64,000 nt of DNA from CAIYQJ01 sp963717255 (GTDB lineage Bacteria; Chloroflexota; Limnocylindria; Limnocylindrales; CSP1-4): positions 62,001 through 126,000 of the forward strand of contig CAVQVT010000003.1 of assembly GCA_963717255.1 (NCBI GenBank), written 5' to 3'. The notes beneath the pieces are model-generated. The model ran no database searches. It saw only the letters and a program-made list of their open reading frames with translations, and was not told where the DNA came from. Positions 7,562 to 15,007 of the stretch are shown one piece after another (the stretch's first letter is position 1; every line of letters begins with the position of its first letter). The position numbers and the translations under genes are program-made.

Positions 7562-8293
7562 ATGTCACCGAACACAATCGATGAGCTCGCGCCGGCGCGG
7601 GTCGCCAGGATCACGGGCGGCATCTACCTCGCCTACATCCTGGCTTCCGTGCTCGCCACGATGCTGGGTCAGATCGGGCTGGGTGCAGCGCCACAGGTCT
7701 ACCAGGCGATCGTCACCAACGAGGGATCGTTCCGCCTGGGTCTCGTCGTCGCGCTGACCTCGGGGTTCCTCTTCCTCATGGTCGCCTGGGGACTCTATGT
7801 GCTCCTGCGGCCGGTAAACAGGGATCTCGCTCTGCTGTTCCTGCTGCTCAACGCCGTCGGGGTCGCCATTGCGGGCGCGAGCATGCTCCCACTGGTATCA
7901 GCGATGCTGCAGGGGGACGCGGCCAGCCACATGGAGGCCTTCTCGGCGGCACAGCTCGAGGGGCTCGCGTACCTGTCCATCAACGTCTACAAGCTGGGCT
8001 TCGTCACCGCGCAGCTGTTCTTCGGCGCGTGGCTGTTCCCGCTCGGCTATCTCGTCTACAGGTCCGGGTTCCTTCCCCGGTTCCTGGGCGTCATCCTGGT
8101 GCTCGACGGGGTCGCCGTCCTGGTCTGGTTCCTCCAGGCTCTGCTGCTGCCGGACTACCCCGCGCTCCGCTACCCCGGACTCGCCCTGAGCTTCGCCGCC
8201 GAATTCGGGCTTGCCCTGTGGCTCCTCGTCAAGGGTGTGAGGATCGTGGACTCCGGAGCAGGCCTGCCGGCCGAGGTCGGCGCGCGCGATTGA
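7562..8293 (+). CDS. DUF4386 family membrane protein
   Basis: From ATG 7562, with AAGGAGG about seven bases upstream, this encodes 243 residues. It matches DUF4386: Ala-Arg-Ile-Thr-Gly-Gly-Ile-Tyr-Leu near residues 13-21 in the first helix, six predicted membrane segments, a Tyr-Val-Leu-Leu-Arg-Pro-Val-Asn-Arg loop after helix two and a Tyr-Arg-Ser-Gly-Phe-Leu-Pro-Arg-Phe-Leu-Gly motif between helices four and five. The role of the family is unknown; members are common in soil Actinomycetota and Chloroflexota. The frame upstream to 7490 is open but lies before the ribosome site. Confidence 0.85.
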   Translation: MSPNTIDELAPARVARITGGIYLAYILASVLATMLGQIGLGAAPQVYQAIVTNEGSFRLGLVVALTSGFLFLMVAWGLYVLLRPVNRDLALLFLLLNAVGVAIAGASMLPLVSAMLQGDAASHMEAFSAAQLEGLAYLSINVYKLGFVTAQLFFGAWLFPLGYLVYRSGFLPRFLGVILVLDGVAVLVWFLQALLLPDYPALRYPGLALSFAAEFGLALWLLVKGVRIVDSGAGLPAEVGARD

Positions 8294-8330
8294 CGCCGGA
8301 CGCGTCTTGGACGGCGACCCGCGCCGCGGG

Positions 8331-8621
8331 ATGGTGGCGTCGAAAGGTCGTGAGTTCGTGACAACGTCCACTCGTGGTGTCGACAGGAGGCTCTGGCTCG
8401 TCTCCTTCGTCCTCATCGTCGCGATCGTGGCGGTCGGCATCATCGTCAACCGGGACTCGCCGTCCCACGTCGCCTCGCCGGTCGTCGTCCGCCTCGCTGG
8501 GGCGGCGATTGTCGCCGCCTGCGCCGCCGTCGCGAAGCTCGTCGCCGGACCGCGAGCAGCGGCCGCGACGGGCGTGATCGGGACACTGATCGCCGTCGTG
8601 GTGCTCACCCAGCCGGGATAG
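8331..8621 (+). CDS. small two-helix membrane protein
   Basis: A 96-residue frame with two hydrophobic segments (about residues 21-39 and 52-90, the latter possibly two short helices) joined by a loop containing Asn-Arg-Asp-Ser-Pro. It resembles the many unnamed short membrane proteins of the group and gives no hint of function. Start is uncertain: ATG 8331 has no clear ribosome site, whereas GTG 8358 follows AAAGG by about ten bases and would give 87 residues. It may be co-transcribed with the DUF4386 gene 37 bases upstream. Confidence 0.5.
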   Translation: MVASKGREFVTTSTRGVDRRLWLVSFVLIVAIVAVGIIVNRDSPSHVASPVVVRLAGAAIVAACAAVAKLVAGPRAAAATGVIGTLIAVVVLTQPG

Positions 8622-8669
8622 CCGTTCGGGTCTTCTGGCGGAGAGCCCCCACCGGGCCCCTGCCCTGAA

Positions 8670-8787
8670 GGCATGGCCCAATCGGCCAACTAGAAACCGG
8701 AGTCCGCCGCCGTCACGCTTGAGGCCATGACGGCGCGCTGGTCCGATCCACACCGGCTCCCGGGCCCCCCTGCCTGTTGCGACCCCG
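8670..8787 (+). repeat. dispersed repeat R1, copy 3
   Basis: Third and best preserved R1 copy, with ATGGCCCAATCGGCC at about 8673 and CATGACGGCGCGCTGG at about 8726. It lies immediately upstream of the holin-like gene of module A, the same position held by the copy at 14701 in module B. Confidence 0.8.
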
Positions 8788-8815
8788 GGTACGCCCGCGC
8801 CGTCACCGAGCCCCG

Positions 8816-9160
8816 GTGAGCGGCGACGAGCCGGGCGCGACCGGGATCACCCAGCGCGAGCTCCTGCTCGAGATGCGGGAGGACATCCGCGGCCTCAAGG
8901 CCGCCGTCGACGCGATCGCGCGGGACCAGGCGCTCGGCGTTGAGCGGCGGGCCGCCATGCAGCGCAGCGCGGACTCCATCTACGCCCGGCTCGACGGGCA
9001 CGACCGCGATCTCGACCGGATGCAGGCGTGGCAGAACCGCGCCGACGGCGCAATGGTCCTCGCCCGCTGGGCCCTCGGCGCGTCGCTCGTCAGCCTCGTC
9101 GCGGTCGGCATGCAGCTGGTCGCCGCCGTGGCGAAGGCCGTCAACCCCTCTGTGCCCTGA
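8816..9160 (+). CDS. holin-like/XhlA-like coiled-coil membrane protein, module A
   Basis: From GTG 8816 this encodes 114 residues: a short variable head, then a helical stretch at about 11-82 rich in Glu, Arg and Ala with heptad character (Gln-Arg-Glu-Leu-Leu-Leu-Glu-Met-Arg-Glu-Asp), then one membrane helix at about 84-106. Coiled coil followed by a C-terminal membrane anchor is the design of phage haemolysin XhlA and related lysis or stator proteins. The partner in module B (15008) has exactly the same length from an equivalent GTG and is similar but not identical. A papain-like peptidase fragment follows, so the pair could be a phage lysis cassette. Start choice rests on this parallel, as no ribosome site is clear. 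Confidence 0.6.
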   Translation: MSGDEPGATGITQRELLLEMREDIRGLKAAVDAIARDQALGVERRAAMQRSADSIYARLDGHDRDLDRMQAWQNRADGAMVLARWALGASLVSLVAVGMQLVAAVAKAVNPSVP

Positions 9161-9226
9161 CCGGAGGCTCCCTGTGACCGACGACCGGCGTCCGTGCCAC
9201 AACGGCGACCAGCCGGCGGCCGTCTG

Positions 9227-9568
9227 ATGCCGTACGGCCTCGGCTGCCTGCCGCCGACCTTCGACCCGCGGGACCAGGACTACCACCTCTCGACGCTGGA
9301 TCTCCCGCCCGTGAAGGCGGTGCAGCTCCCCGTACAGGCGCCGCTCCCGCCGTGGCACCCGCTCGACCAGAACGGGTACGGGACGTGCACGGCAGAGGCG
9401 ACGCTCCTCGCCCTCGTCGTCGCGTGGCACGAGAAGACCGGCGTCTGGCTCTACGCGAACGCCGCGCAGGCGCAGCACGCCGCGCAGACGCTGTACGTCG
9501 AGGCGACCGGCGACCGCACGCTCCGGCGGGGTGCCGAGCTGCGGACCCTGATGAAGGCGGCGCAGTAG
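9227..9568 (+). pseudogene. papain-like (C1) cysteine peptidase, truncated, module A
   Basis: The frame encodes 113 residues: Tyr-Gly-Leu-Gly-Cys-Leu-Pro, Phe-Asp-Pro-Arg-Asp-Gln-Asp-Tyr and then Pro-Leu-Asp-Gln-Asn-Gly-Tyr-Gly-Thr-Cys-Thr-Ala-Glu-Ala, which is the Gln-x-x-x-x-x-Cys oxyanion and nucleophile motif of C1 peptidases. It ends at a TAG (9566-9568), but peptidase-like coding continues in frame for about sixteen codons (Thr-Gly-Ile-Val-Leu-Pro-Asp-Gly-Ser) before joining unrelated sequence near 9610. The His and Asn of the triad are missing, so it cannot be active. Here the original GTG frame is also interrupted, and the ATG at 9227 restarts it in a TGATG overlap. Confidence 0.65.
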
Positions 9569-10149
9569 ACGGGGATCGTCCTGCCCGATGGCAGCCGCGT
9601 GAAGGCGGCGTCCTACCACCGTTCGAGCACGTCGCCGTGTCGGCCCGGCTCAAGACGGAGGCGGTTGCCGAGGTGATCCGGTCGGAGCCCGATGGCGCCG
9701 ACGTGCTGGCGCAGGCCCGCATCCGGCGGGAACGCGACCAGGCGGCCCTGCGGTTCGCGAAGGATCGCGACCTCGGGCGCCTGGAGGCGACGATGGCGCG
9801 TCTGGACGCCGAGGCCGTCGCGGCGGTCGTCCGCCCGTCGCGCATCCCGACGGCTGCCGAGGCACGCGCCTACCTCGAGTCGTTGCCGGAGCTGTGGGCG
9901 AAGACGTCAGACGCCGGACGGCACGCGATCGCGGAGGCCGTGTTCGAACGGATCGACGTCCTGGGGGCGACCGACTTCACGTTCACGCTGACGGCGGCCG
10001 CACGGGCCCGGCGGTGGGACGCGGCCTTCGGGCCGGGCGTCATCCGCGTGGAAGGTCAAAGTGGTCGGGGCAAAACCCCGAGCCCGAAACCTGCCTCCGG
10101 AGAGGGGGTCCTGAGCACGAAAGAAGGTCAGTCTGGTCGGGGCGAGAGG
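9231..10149 (+). repeat. 919-base direct repeat, copy A
   Basis: By eye this segment is identical to 15368-16286, at a constant offset of 6137 bases. It covers the peptidase fragment, the recombinase tail and the att-like core at its right end. The base before and the base after differ between copies, so these are the exact limits of identity. The flanking holin-like genes are only similar. Confidence 0.93.
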
Positions 10150-10239
10150 GCTCGGCCCTCCGGTACCCGGCAGATCCGCGGGTGCGCGGTGTCGATGGGC
10201 AGCCGCCAAGGGCCGGTCGACCTCATCCTGACCGCCTGA
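9610..10239 (+). pseudogene. large serine recombinase, C-terminal tail, module A
   Basis: An open frame without its own start. It encodes about 150 residues that resemble the C-terminal region of large serine recombinases: a helical segment with Arg-Arg-Glu-Arg-Asp-Gln-Ala-Ala-Leu, then Leu-Glu-Ala-Thr-Met-Ala-Arg-Leu-Asp-Ala-Glu, then Leu-Pro-Glu-Leu-Trp-Ala-Lys-Thr, then Ala-Val-Phe-Glu-Arg-Ile-Asp-Val-Leu-Gly. The catalytic resolvase domain is absent; the sequence is joined directly to peptidase coding. The frame crosses the att-like core at 10133-10150 and ends in unrelated bases. Near the end are two copies of AAGGTCA followed closely by TGGTCGGGGC (about 10045 and 10126) and a small hairpin TCGGGG/CCCCGA, possible recombinase binding sites or terminator. 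Position beside att supports an integrase origin. Confidence 0.65.
10133..10150. repeat. att-like repeat, middle copy
   Basis: Identical over 18 bases to 2436-2453 and over 17 to 16270-16286. It forms the boundary between the two tandem elements. To its right, the pattern CCCTCCGG at about 10157 weakly continues the resemblance to the tRNA T-arm. Confidence 0.8.
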
Positions 10240-10269
10240 CTCCCTCGGTCAATGGGCGAGCGAGGCCGA

Positions 10270-10446
10270 TGGACCGTGAAGCACCACTTGGCGAATGCCC
10301 GGTCGAGGGTCGGGGCGACGACGACGGCGCAGCTCGTGTGGATCCTCGCGGAGCGATTGCCGGAGCCGGATGGTGGGGTGCAAGTGGCGGAACAGCGGAC
10401 CCTCGATGATCGCGGGGTAGGGCGCGCTCAGCGCCCCGCGGGGTAA
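10270..10446 (+). pseudogene. LuxR-HTH 3' fragment, copy 4
   Basis: Starts abruptly at Trp-Thr-Val-Lys-His-His-Leu of the recognition helix and continues through Leu-Val-Trp-Ile-Leu to a Leu-Pro-Glu-Pro-Asp tail, then runs on to a TAA at 10444-10446. The first half of the domain is absent. It follows the middle att copy, as copy 0 follows the leftmost one. Confidence 0.6.
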
Positions 10447-10479
10447 AGGGAGCGGGCGACCATCCACCACCCGAGGCCT

Positions 10480-10923
10480 TCAGGCGTTACCGGCCAGCAC
10501 CCCCGCGACCTGCTGAAGCCCGAGCCCGAAGCCTGCCGGCAGTGGCTCGTGGAGGGCGTCCAGCGCAGCGGCGAGGCGCCGGCGACGGCGCCCGGCCACG
10601 TCCTCCCAGAGACGCCGCCCCGCCTCGGTCGGCCGCACGATCGTCGCCCGGCGATCGTGCTCGTCGCGAGTGGCGGTCACGAGGCCTCGTCGCTCGAGGC
10701 GGCGGACGAGGCGACTCGCCGCGGGCAGGCTGACCCCGATCCGGGCGGCCACCTCGCCCACCCGGCTGCCGTCCGATTGGGCGACCACGACGAGAATCCG
10801 CCACTGCGGCAGGGTGAGCTCGCTCGCCACGCCCGCTTCGCCCAGCGCGACCGTCGTCAGGCCGACGGCCGCGGTCACGACCCGTTCCAGGGCCTCCACG
10901 ACCTGCGCGTCCGCCACCTGCAT
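10480..10923 (-). CDS. MarR-family transcriptional regulator
   Basis: A 147-residue winged-helix regulator. The MarR pattern is clear: Leu-Thr-Leu-Pro-Gln-Trp-Arg-Ile-Leu, the HTH Gly-Glu-Val-Ala-Ala-Arg-Ile-Gly-Val-Ser with Ala-Ala-Ser-Arg-Leu-Val-Arg-Arg-Leu-Glu, and the wing Ala-Thr-Arg-Asp-Glu-His-Asp-Arg-Arg-Ala. Such proteins bind as dimers to palindromes and respond to small phenolics or oxidants. GGAGG sits only two bases before ATG 10923; GTG two codons later has better spacing and may be the real start. It is divergent from the secreted protein at 11064, and the palindrome ATGAATTCAT between them is a candidate operator. Confidence 0.9.
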   Translation of the reverse strand: MQVADAQVVEALERVVTAAVGLTTVALGEAGVASELTLPQWRILVVVAQSDGSRVGEVAARIGVSLPAASRLVRRLERRGLVTATRDEHDRRATIVRPTEAGRRLWEDVAGRRRRRLAAALDALHEPLPAGFGLGLQQVAGVLAGNA

Positions 10924-10970
10924 CCCTCCATCTGCTGCCCCCTGCCTGCCCCGCACAGGATAGCCGGATA

Positions 10971-11017
10971 ATGAATTCATGACAATACTTGACATGCGAC
11001 AACTACTGCCATAGGGT
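10971..11017 (+). promoter_or_regulatory. promoter and candidate MarR operator
   Basis: The ten-base palindrome ATGAATTCAT (10971-10980) lies upstream of a good sigma-70 type promoter reading rightward: TTGACA at 10989-10994, a 17-base spacer and TAGGGT at 11012-11017. It would transcribe the secreted protein at 11064. The palindrome just before the -35 box suits control by the adjacent divergent MarR protein. Confidence 0.6.
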
Positions 11018-11063
11018 TCGCAGCACGGGCGCAGTGGCGCTCCCGCGCAGGAGGTCAATGCTC

Positions 11064-11885
11064 ATGGAGAAGTCGGTCCGCCTCAGGATCCTAGGATCGC
11101 TCGCCCTCGCGGCAGCGCTTGCGCTGCCGACCGGGTCGGCGATGGCCGCCGCGCCGGGCCCAGCGCTGTACACCTGTGGCGGCGGTTCGGTCGACACCGG
11201 CACGTATGCCAGCCTGACCATCACCGGCTTCTGCGACGTGGTGCCGGGCGCGGTGATCGATGTCGTCGGGAACCTGACGGTCGCCCCGGGCGCATTCTTC
11301 GACGCGCAGAGCTCGCCGTCGACGATCACCGTCGGCAAGAGCGTCACGGCCGGCCAGGACTCGATCATGGGCCTCGGGTGCCAGCCGTTCTCCCTGTTCC
11401 ATCCTGACGGGTCTCCAGTCACGAACTCGGGACACCCGTGCCAGAACGACCCAACGGGGCACACGGTGATCCTCGTCAAGGGCAACCTCGCGGCGACCAA
11501 CGCCTCGCTCGTGCTCCTGAACGGGATCACGGTGAACGGCAACGTCACCCTGGACGGCAGCGGGTCCCACGACCTCCCGTTTGGGATCCCCGATGACTGG
11601 TCGATCAAGACCAACACGGTGGGCCGCAACCTGTCGGCGACGGGCATCGCCGTCGACTGGATCGGGTTCATGCGCAACACCGTCGGCAAGAACGTCTCGC
11701 TGACGAACTTGACGTCGGGCGACCCCGGAGACCCATCCCCGTACCGCGCGGTCTACGTCGTCAACAACACCGTCGGCTGGAACCTGAGCTGCACTGGCCT
11801 GGCGCCGTATGCGTTCGGAGGGTTCGACCCGACGGAGCACAACACGGTCGGCCACCGGGCGACCGGCCAGTGCGTCGGGATCTGA
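11064..11885 (+). CDS. secreted protein with solenoid-like repeats
   Basis: A 273-residue protein with a signal peptide (Arg-Leu-Arg-Ile-Leu-Gly, hydrophobic core, Ala-Met-Ala-Ala-Ala cleavage region near residue 29). The mature part is rich in Asn, Thr, Gly and Val and carries a recurring unit of the type Asn-Thr-Val-Gly-x-Asn-Leu/Val-Ser at roughly 180, 203, 236 and 259, with earlier looser units such as Val-Gly-Asn-Leu-Thr-Val. This suggests a beta-solenoid, perhaps an adhesin or surface layer protein. Four to six Cys could form disulfides. ATG 11064 is chosen because AGGAGG (11049-11054) is nine bases away; ATG 11058 is only three. Function unknown. Confidence 0.7.
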   Translation: MEKSVRLRILGSLALAAALALPTGSAMAAAPGPALYTCGGGSVDTGTYASLTITGFCDVVPGAVIDVVGNLTVAPGAFFDAQSSPSTITVGKSVTAGQDSIMGLGCQPFSLFHPDGSPVTNSGHPCQNDPTGHTVILVKGNLAATNASLVLLNGITVNGNVTLDGSGSHDLPFGIPDDWSIKTNTVGRNLSATGIAVDWIGFMRNTVGKNVSLTNLTSGDPGDPSPYRAVYVVNNTVGWNLSCTGLAPYAFGGFDPTEHNTVGHRATGQCVGI

Positions 11886-12055
11886 CCTAGCCAAAGGCTC
11901 CGTCCGCCGCCCCGCGCCCCGCTTGGGCAGCGGACGGAGCACGTATTCGACCGTGCGAGCCGGCGTCCGGGCCGCCGTCACTTGTCACGATACCGGCGTG
12001 ACGACCCGGTCCTCGAACCCGCTCGGCCCGACGCGCCGCCGACCGCGAGGTCGAC

Positions 12056-12247
12056 GTGGTCGCCGCGGTCCTCGCCGCCGGCTCGGAGAAGGGGGCCACC
12101 CGCCGCCTCGGCCTGTCGCACTCGACCGTGAAGCTCCACCTGGCGAACGCCCGGTCCAGGGTCGGGGCGGAGACGACGGCGCAGCTCGTGTGGATCCTGG
12201 CGCCGCGGCTGCCCGAGCCCGAGGGTGTGGCCGAAGCGGACGAGTAG
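12056..12247 (+). pseudogene. LuxR-HTH copy 5, frameshifted upstream
   Basis: Nearly the full HTH domain reads from GTG 12056 (Val-Val-Ala-Ala-Val-Leu-Ala-Ala-Gly-Ser-Glu-Lys) to Glu-Ala-Asp-Glu. The equivalent of the copy 1 start is a GTG near 11998, but four extra bases before Asp-Arg-Glu put it out of frame. It may survive as a shorter product from GTG 12056, which would lack the Asp-Arg-Glu helix start. The recognition helix has Lys-Leu-His in place of Lys-His-His. The next 295 bases, to 12542, hold nothing I can support. Confidence 0.5.
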
Positions 12248-12542
12248 CAGCCTCCTTGACGCAGTCGTTGGGCTCCTGGTTTGGACCTCCACTATCCGGA
12301 CGTGGGCGGTGGTGACTCCCCCGCCGGGAGTTCCGCCTCAGCGCGAGACGCGTCGCTGGCCACGCAGGCCTATCGTGGCTCCGACCCACGGCCCCCGAGT
12401 ACTTCGCCTATGGCGATCTTCGCTTGGGATTACGCGTCCACTTGGTCGACCTGGTTGCCGCAATGGGTCCATTGCACAGCTGATGCGATGGGACGATCGT
12501 TGGCGCCCGGCCTGCATGGTCATCGGAAGGAGCGTCCCGACA

Positions 12543-13016
12543 GTGTTCAAGATCAGCCAGGGCATGGAGATCGAGCGGCCCGCGGCGGTCGTGTGGCCGT
12601 ACCTCGCCGCTCTCGAGCAGGTGCCGCTATGGGAGCACGGCATCCTGGATGTCAAGCAGATCGACCAGGGACCCCTCTTCGTCGGGATGCGGTTCACGGC
12701 CGGGCGGGTTTACGCGGGCAAGGCCACGCACCTCGACGGCGACGTTCGGATCGTCGAGGAAGGGCACTTCCTGACCGCGGCCCTCCGGGGCGGTCCTCAC
12801 GTCGAGTCGATCGTGACCTATACGGTTGACCCTGTCGGGGAGGAGCGGTGCCGGGTCACCTACAGCGCGACGGGCCGCATGCGGTTCCCGCTGAACCTGC
12901 TGGACCCGATCTTCCCGGCGGTCGGTCGAGCCGAGACCCGCAAGAACCTCGCCCGGTTGCGCCGCCGGATCCTGGCTGGCATCCCGGCGACCTCGAACAC
13001 GCCGACGCCCGACTAG
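12543..13016 (+). CDS. SRPBCC family protein
   Basis: From GTG 12543, ten bases after AAGGAG, this encodes 157 residues. It opens with Lys-Ile-Ser-Gln-Gly-Met-Glu-Ile-Glu-Arg-Pro-Ala-Ala-Val-Val-Trp-Pro-Tyr-Leu-Ala, the first strand and helix of the SRPBCC fold, and continues with Val-Gly-Met-Arg-Phe-Thr-Ala-Gly-Arg and alternating strands to a basic C-terminal helix (Asn-Leu-Ala-Arg-Leu-Arg-Arg-Arg). A hydrophobic ligand pocket is expected; ligand unknown. Its stop is followed at once by an HTH fragment. It is second in kind to the SRPBCC gene at 3681 but the sequences are clearly different. Confidence 0.78.
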   Translation: MFKISQGMEIERPAAVVWPYLAALEQVPLWEHGILDVKQIDQGPLFVGMRFTAGRVYAGKATHLDGDVRIVEEGHFLTAALRGGPHVESIVTYTVDPVGEERCRVTYSATGRMRFPLNLLDPIFPAVGRAETRKNLARLRRRILAGIPATSNTPTPD

Positions 13017-13018
13017 GG

Positions 13019-13231
13019 GACGCCGGGTCGGAGAAGGCAGCGGCACACCGCCTGGGCTTGTCGCACTCGACCGTGAAGCACCACCTGGCGAATGCGCGGT
13101 CCAAGGTGGGCGCAGCCACGACGGCGCAACTGGTGTGGATCCTCGCCCCGCGCCTGCCCGAGCCCGAGGGCGTGGTCCAGACGGACGACCAACGAGCGTC
13201 CGCCAGGTATCGTCAGCCTATGGCTCGATGA
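13019..13231 (+). pseudogene. LuxR-HTH 3' fragment, copy 6
   Basis: Begins three bases after the SRPBCC stop with Asp-Ala-Gly-Ser-Glu-Lys-Ala-Ala-Ala-His-Arg-Leu, so the first helix is missing, and continues in a clean frame through Thr-Val-Lys-His-His-Leu and Leu-Pro-Glu-Pro-Glu to a TGA at 13229-13231. No start codon of its own is visible. The abrupt junction with the SRPBCC stop suggests insertion or deletion exactly there. Bases 13232-13410 hold no gene. Confidence 0.6.
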
Positions 13232-13410
13232 TCGTCGTGTGCCATCGCACGGTGCTGTCGGGCGCGTGCGCCGAGCGATGCACAGCCACGTCAAGAGCGG
13301 CAGAAACGACCGCAGATCGAGTCGCGCCCCGGAGATGCGCCCGCGGACGCTCGCGGCTTACGCTGCCTTTGTGCTGTGTGGCACTGGGGTGCGGAGGGAG
13401 GCAAGGACAG

Positions 13411-14388
13411 ATGTTTCGGACGCGTCTCACGGAACTCGTCGGATGCACACTGCCCATCCAGCAGGCTCCGATGGGCACGGTCTCCTCGCCGCGGCTCGCG
13501 GTCGCCGTCGCCGAGGCCGGCGGCATCGGCTCGATCAACACCCTCGCGATGTCGCGGGAGACCCTTCGGCGACGCCTGGACGAGATGCGTGAGCAGACCG
13601 ACGGTGTGCTCGCGGTCAGCTTCCTCACCAACGACATTGACATCGACGCCGTCGCGGATGGCGCAGCGCGCGCGCGAATCATCGACTTCTTCTGGAGCGA
13701 TCCTCGGCCTGATCTCGTCGACATCGCCCACCGGGGTGGAGCGCTGGTCAACTGGCAGGTCGGATCGAGGGAGGAGGCGCTCGCGGCGGTTCGAGCCGGC
13801 GCCGACATCGTCTGCGTTCAGGGTGTCGAGGCCGGCGGGCACTGCCGTGGCGACAGCCCGCTGCTGCCGCTGCTCTGCGAAGTGCTGGACGCCGTCGATG
13901 TGCCCGTCCTTGCCGCGGGCGGCATCGCCGATGCCCGCGGCGTCGCTGCCGCTATCGCTGTGGGGGCATCGGGTGTGCGGATGGGCACTCAATTCATTGC
14001 CACGGAAGAATCAGCAGCGCATGCGGACTACAAGGCAGCGGTCGTCGCAGCGGGTGCCAACAGCACGCGGATCACCGACGCGTTCAACAACTGTCCGTTG
14101 TGTGCGTCGGCGCCGCGGGCGCGCGTCCTCGTCTCGGCGATCGACGCTGTGGAAGCGATCGACGTCGGCGTGGTCGGGACGATGCAGGGCGTCGACGGGG
14201 AGTTGCTACCCGTGCCGCGCCGCTCCTGGGTGCCGCCAACGGAAGACGTGAGCGGACACATCGATGCCATGGCCATGTATGCGGGCGAATCCGTCGTCCT
14301 CGTCAACGACATCGTGCCGGCCGCGCAGCTTGCGCGTTCGCTCGCCGAAAGCGCCGAGGCCCTGCTCAGGCAGGCGTGCCCGAGTTGA
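13411..14388 (+). CDS. nitronate monooxygenase (2-nitropropane dioxygenase family)
   Basis: A 325-residue FMN-dependent TIM barrel. Family marks are Pro-Ile-Gln-Gln-Ala-Pro-Met-Gly near residue 15, Ala-Gly-Gly-Ile-Gly-Ser at 36-41, Val-Gln-Gly-Val-Glu-Ala-Gly-Gly-His with the probable catalytic His144, and the phosphate-binding pair Ala-Ala-Gly-Gly-Ile and Gly-Val-Arg-Met-Gly-Thr. It would oxidise alkyl nitronates such as propionate-3-nitronate to the aldehyde or oxoacid plus nitrite. ATG 13411 is supported by GGAG about fifteen bases upstream and by the family start. It stands alone as cargo of the second island element. The family also includes enoyl-reductase FabK, but the His motif favours the oxygenase. 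Confidence 0.88.
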   Translation: MFRTRLTELVGCTLPIQQAPMGTVSSPRLAVAVAEAGGIGSINTLAMSRETLRRRLDEMREQTDGVLAVSFLTNDIDIDAVADGAARARIIDFFWSDPRPDLVDIAHRGGALVNWQVGSREEALAAVRAGADIVCVQGVEAGGHCRGDSPLLPLLCEVLDAVDVPVLAAGGIADARGVAAAIAVGASGVRMGTQFIATEESAAHADYKAAVVAAGANSTRITDAFNNCPLCASAPRARVLVSAIDAVEAIDVGVVGTMQGVDGELLPVPRRSWVPPTEDVSGHIDAMAMYAGESVVLVNDIVPAAQLARSLAESAEALLRQACPS

Positions 14389-14700
14389 CCTTCGGATCGC
14401 CGTCGGAAGTAGCGCCGACCGGCCGCTCCTTGTTCTCTCTCGGCTCCGCTTCTGCTCGAGATCGCCCCGACGGGCGCGCAGCGGTTGATCGGCGCCGGCG
14501 CAAGGACCTCACGTCGCCTCCCGGGCGAAACGCAACATCACAGCGGCGATCCACCCGTAGGCAAGCACGATGGCGACGCGTTGCAGCAGCCCCGCGCGCC
14601 GTCGAACCGGGTGCACGGCGGCGGATCCCCGGTTCCCGTCGTGCTAGCCCCTAGAGGAACCGTTGGCTCAGAGCCCGGACTGAGCCCCCGGCGCCGAGAG
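14389..14700. other. no gene seen
   Basis: About 310 bases between the nitronate monooxygenase stop and R1 copy 4. Frames here are short and lack ribosome sites, and I see no tRNA, strong hairpin or additional copy of the island repeats. Confidence 0.5.
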
Positions 14701-14790
14701 GGCATGGCCCAAACGGCCAGGTGGAATCTGCAGCCCGCCACCCCCACCCTTGTCGGCATGACGGCGCGCTGGCCCGATCCGCGCCGGCCC
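14701..14790 (+). repeat. dispersed repeat R1, copy 4
   Basis: Fourth R1 copy, more diverged: ATGGCCCAAACGGCC at about 14704 and CATGACGGCGCGCTGG at about 14757 are kept, the rest is altered. It precedes module B as copy 3 precedes module A. Confidence 0.75.
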
Positions 14791-15007
14791 CACCGGCTGG
14801 CACCCCCGGTCAACTGACCGATACCGGCGCGGGGCGCGCGTGTCCAATCTCAGGGCGTGACCCGCCGACGTGCTCCGCTCCGCCCCGCCGCGGCGGGGCT
14901 TCGCCTACTGGTCGGCCGCACCCTCCCCCGTGCCGACCCGGCCCGCCCCGTCCGACATCGGGGCACCTCCCCCTCCCACGCCTCGCGATGCGACGGACCC
15001 GCCTGAC

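Noticed and set aside
12225..12542. Extended N terminus of the second SRPBCC protein back to 12225.
   Set aside because: The first 106 codons lack family similarity, and AAGGAG with GTG 12543 marks a better start at the beginning of the fold.
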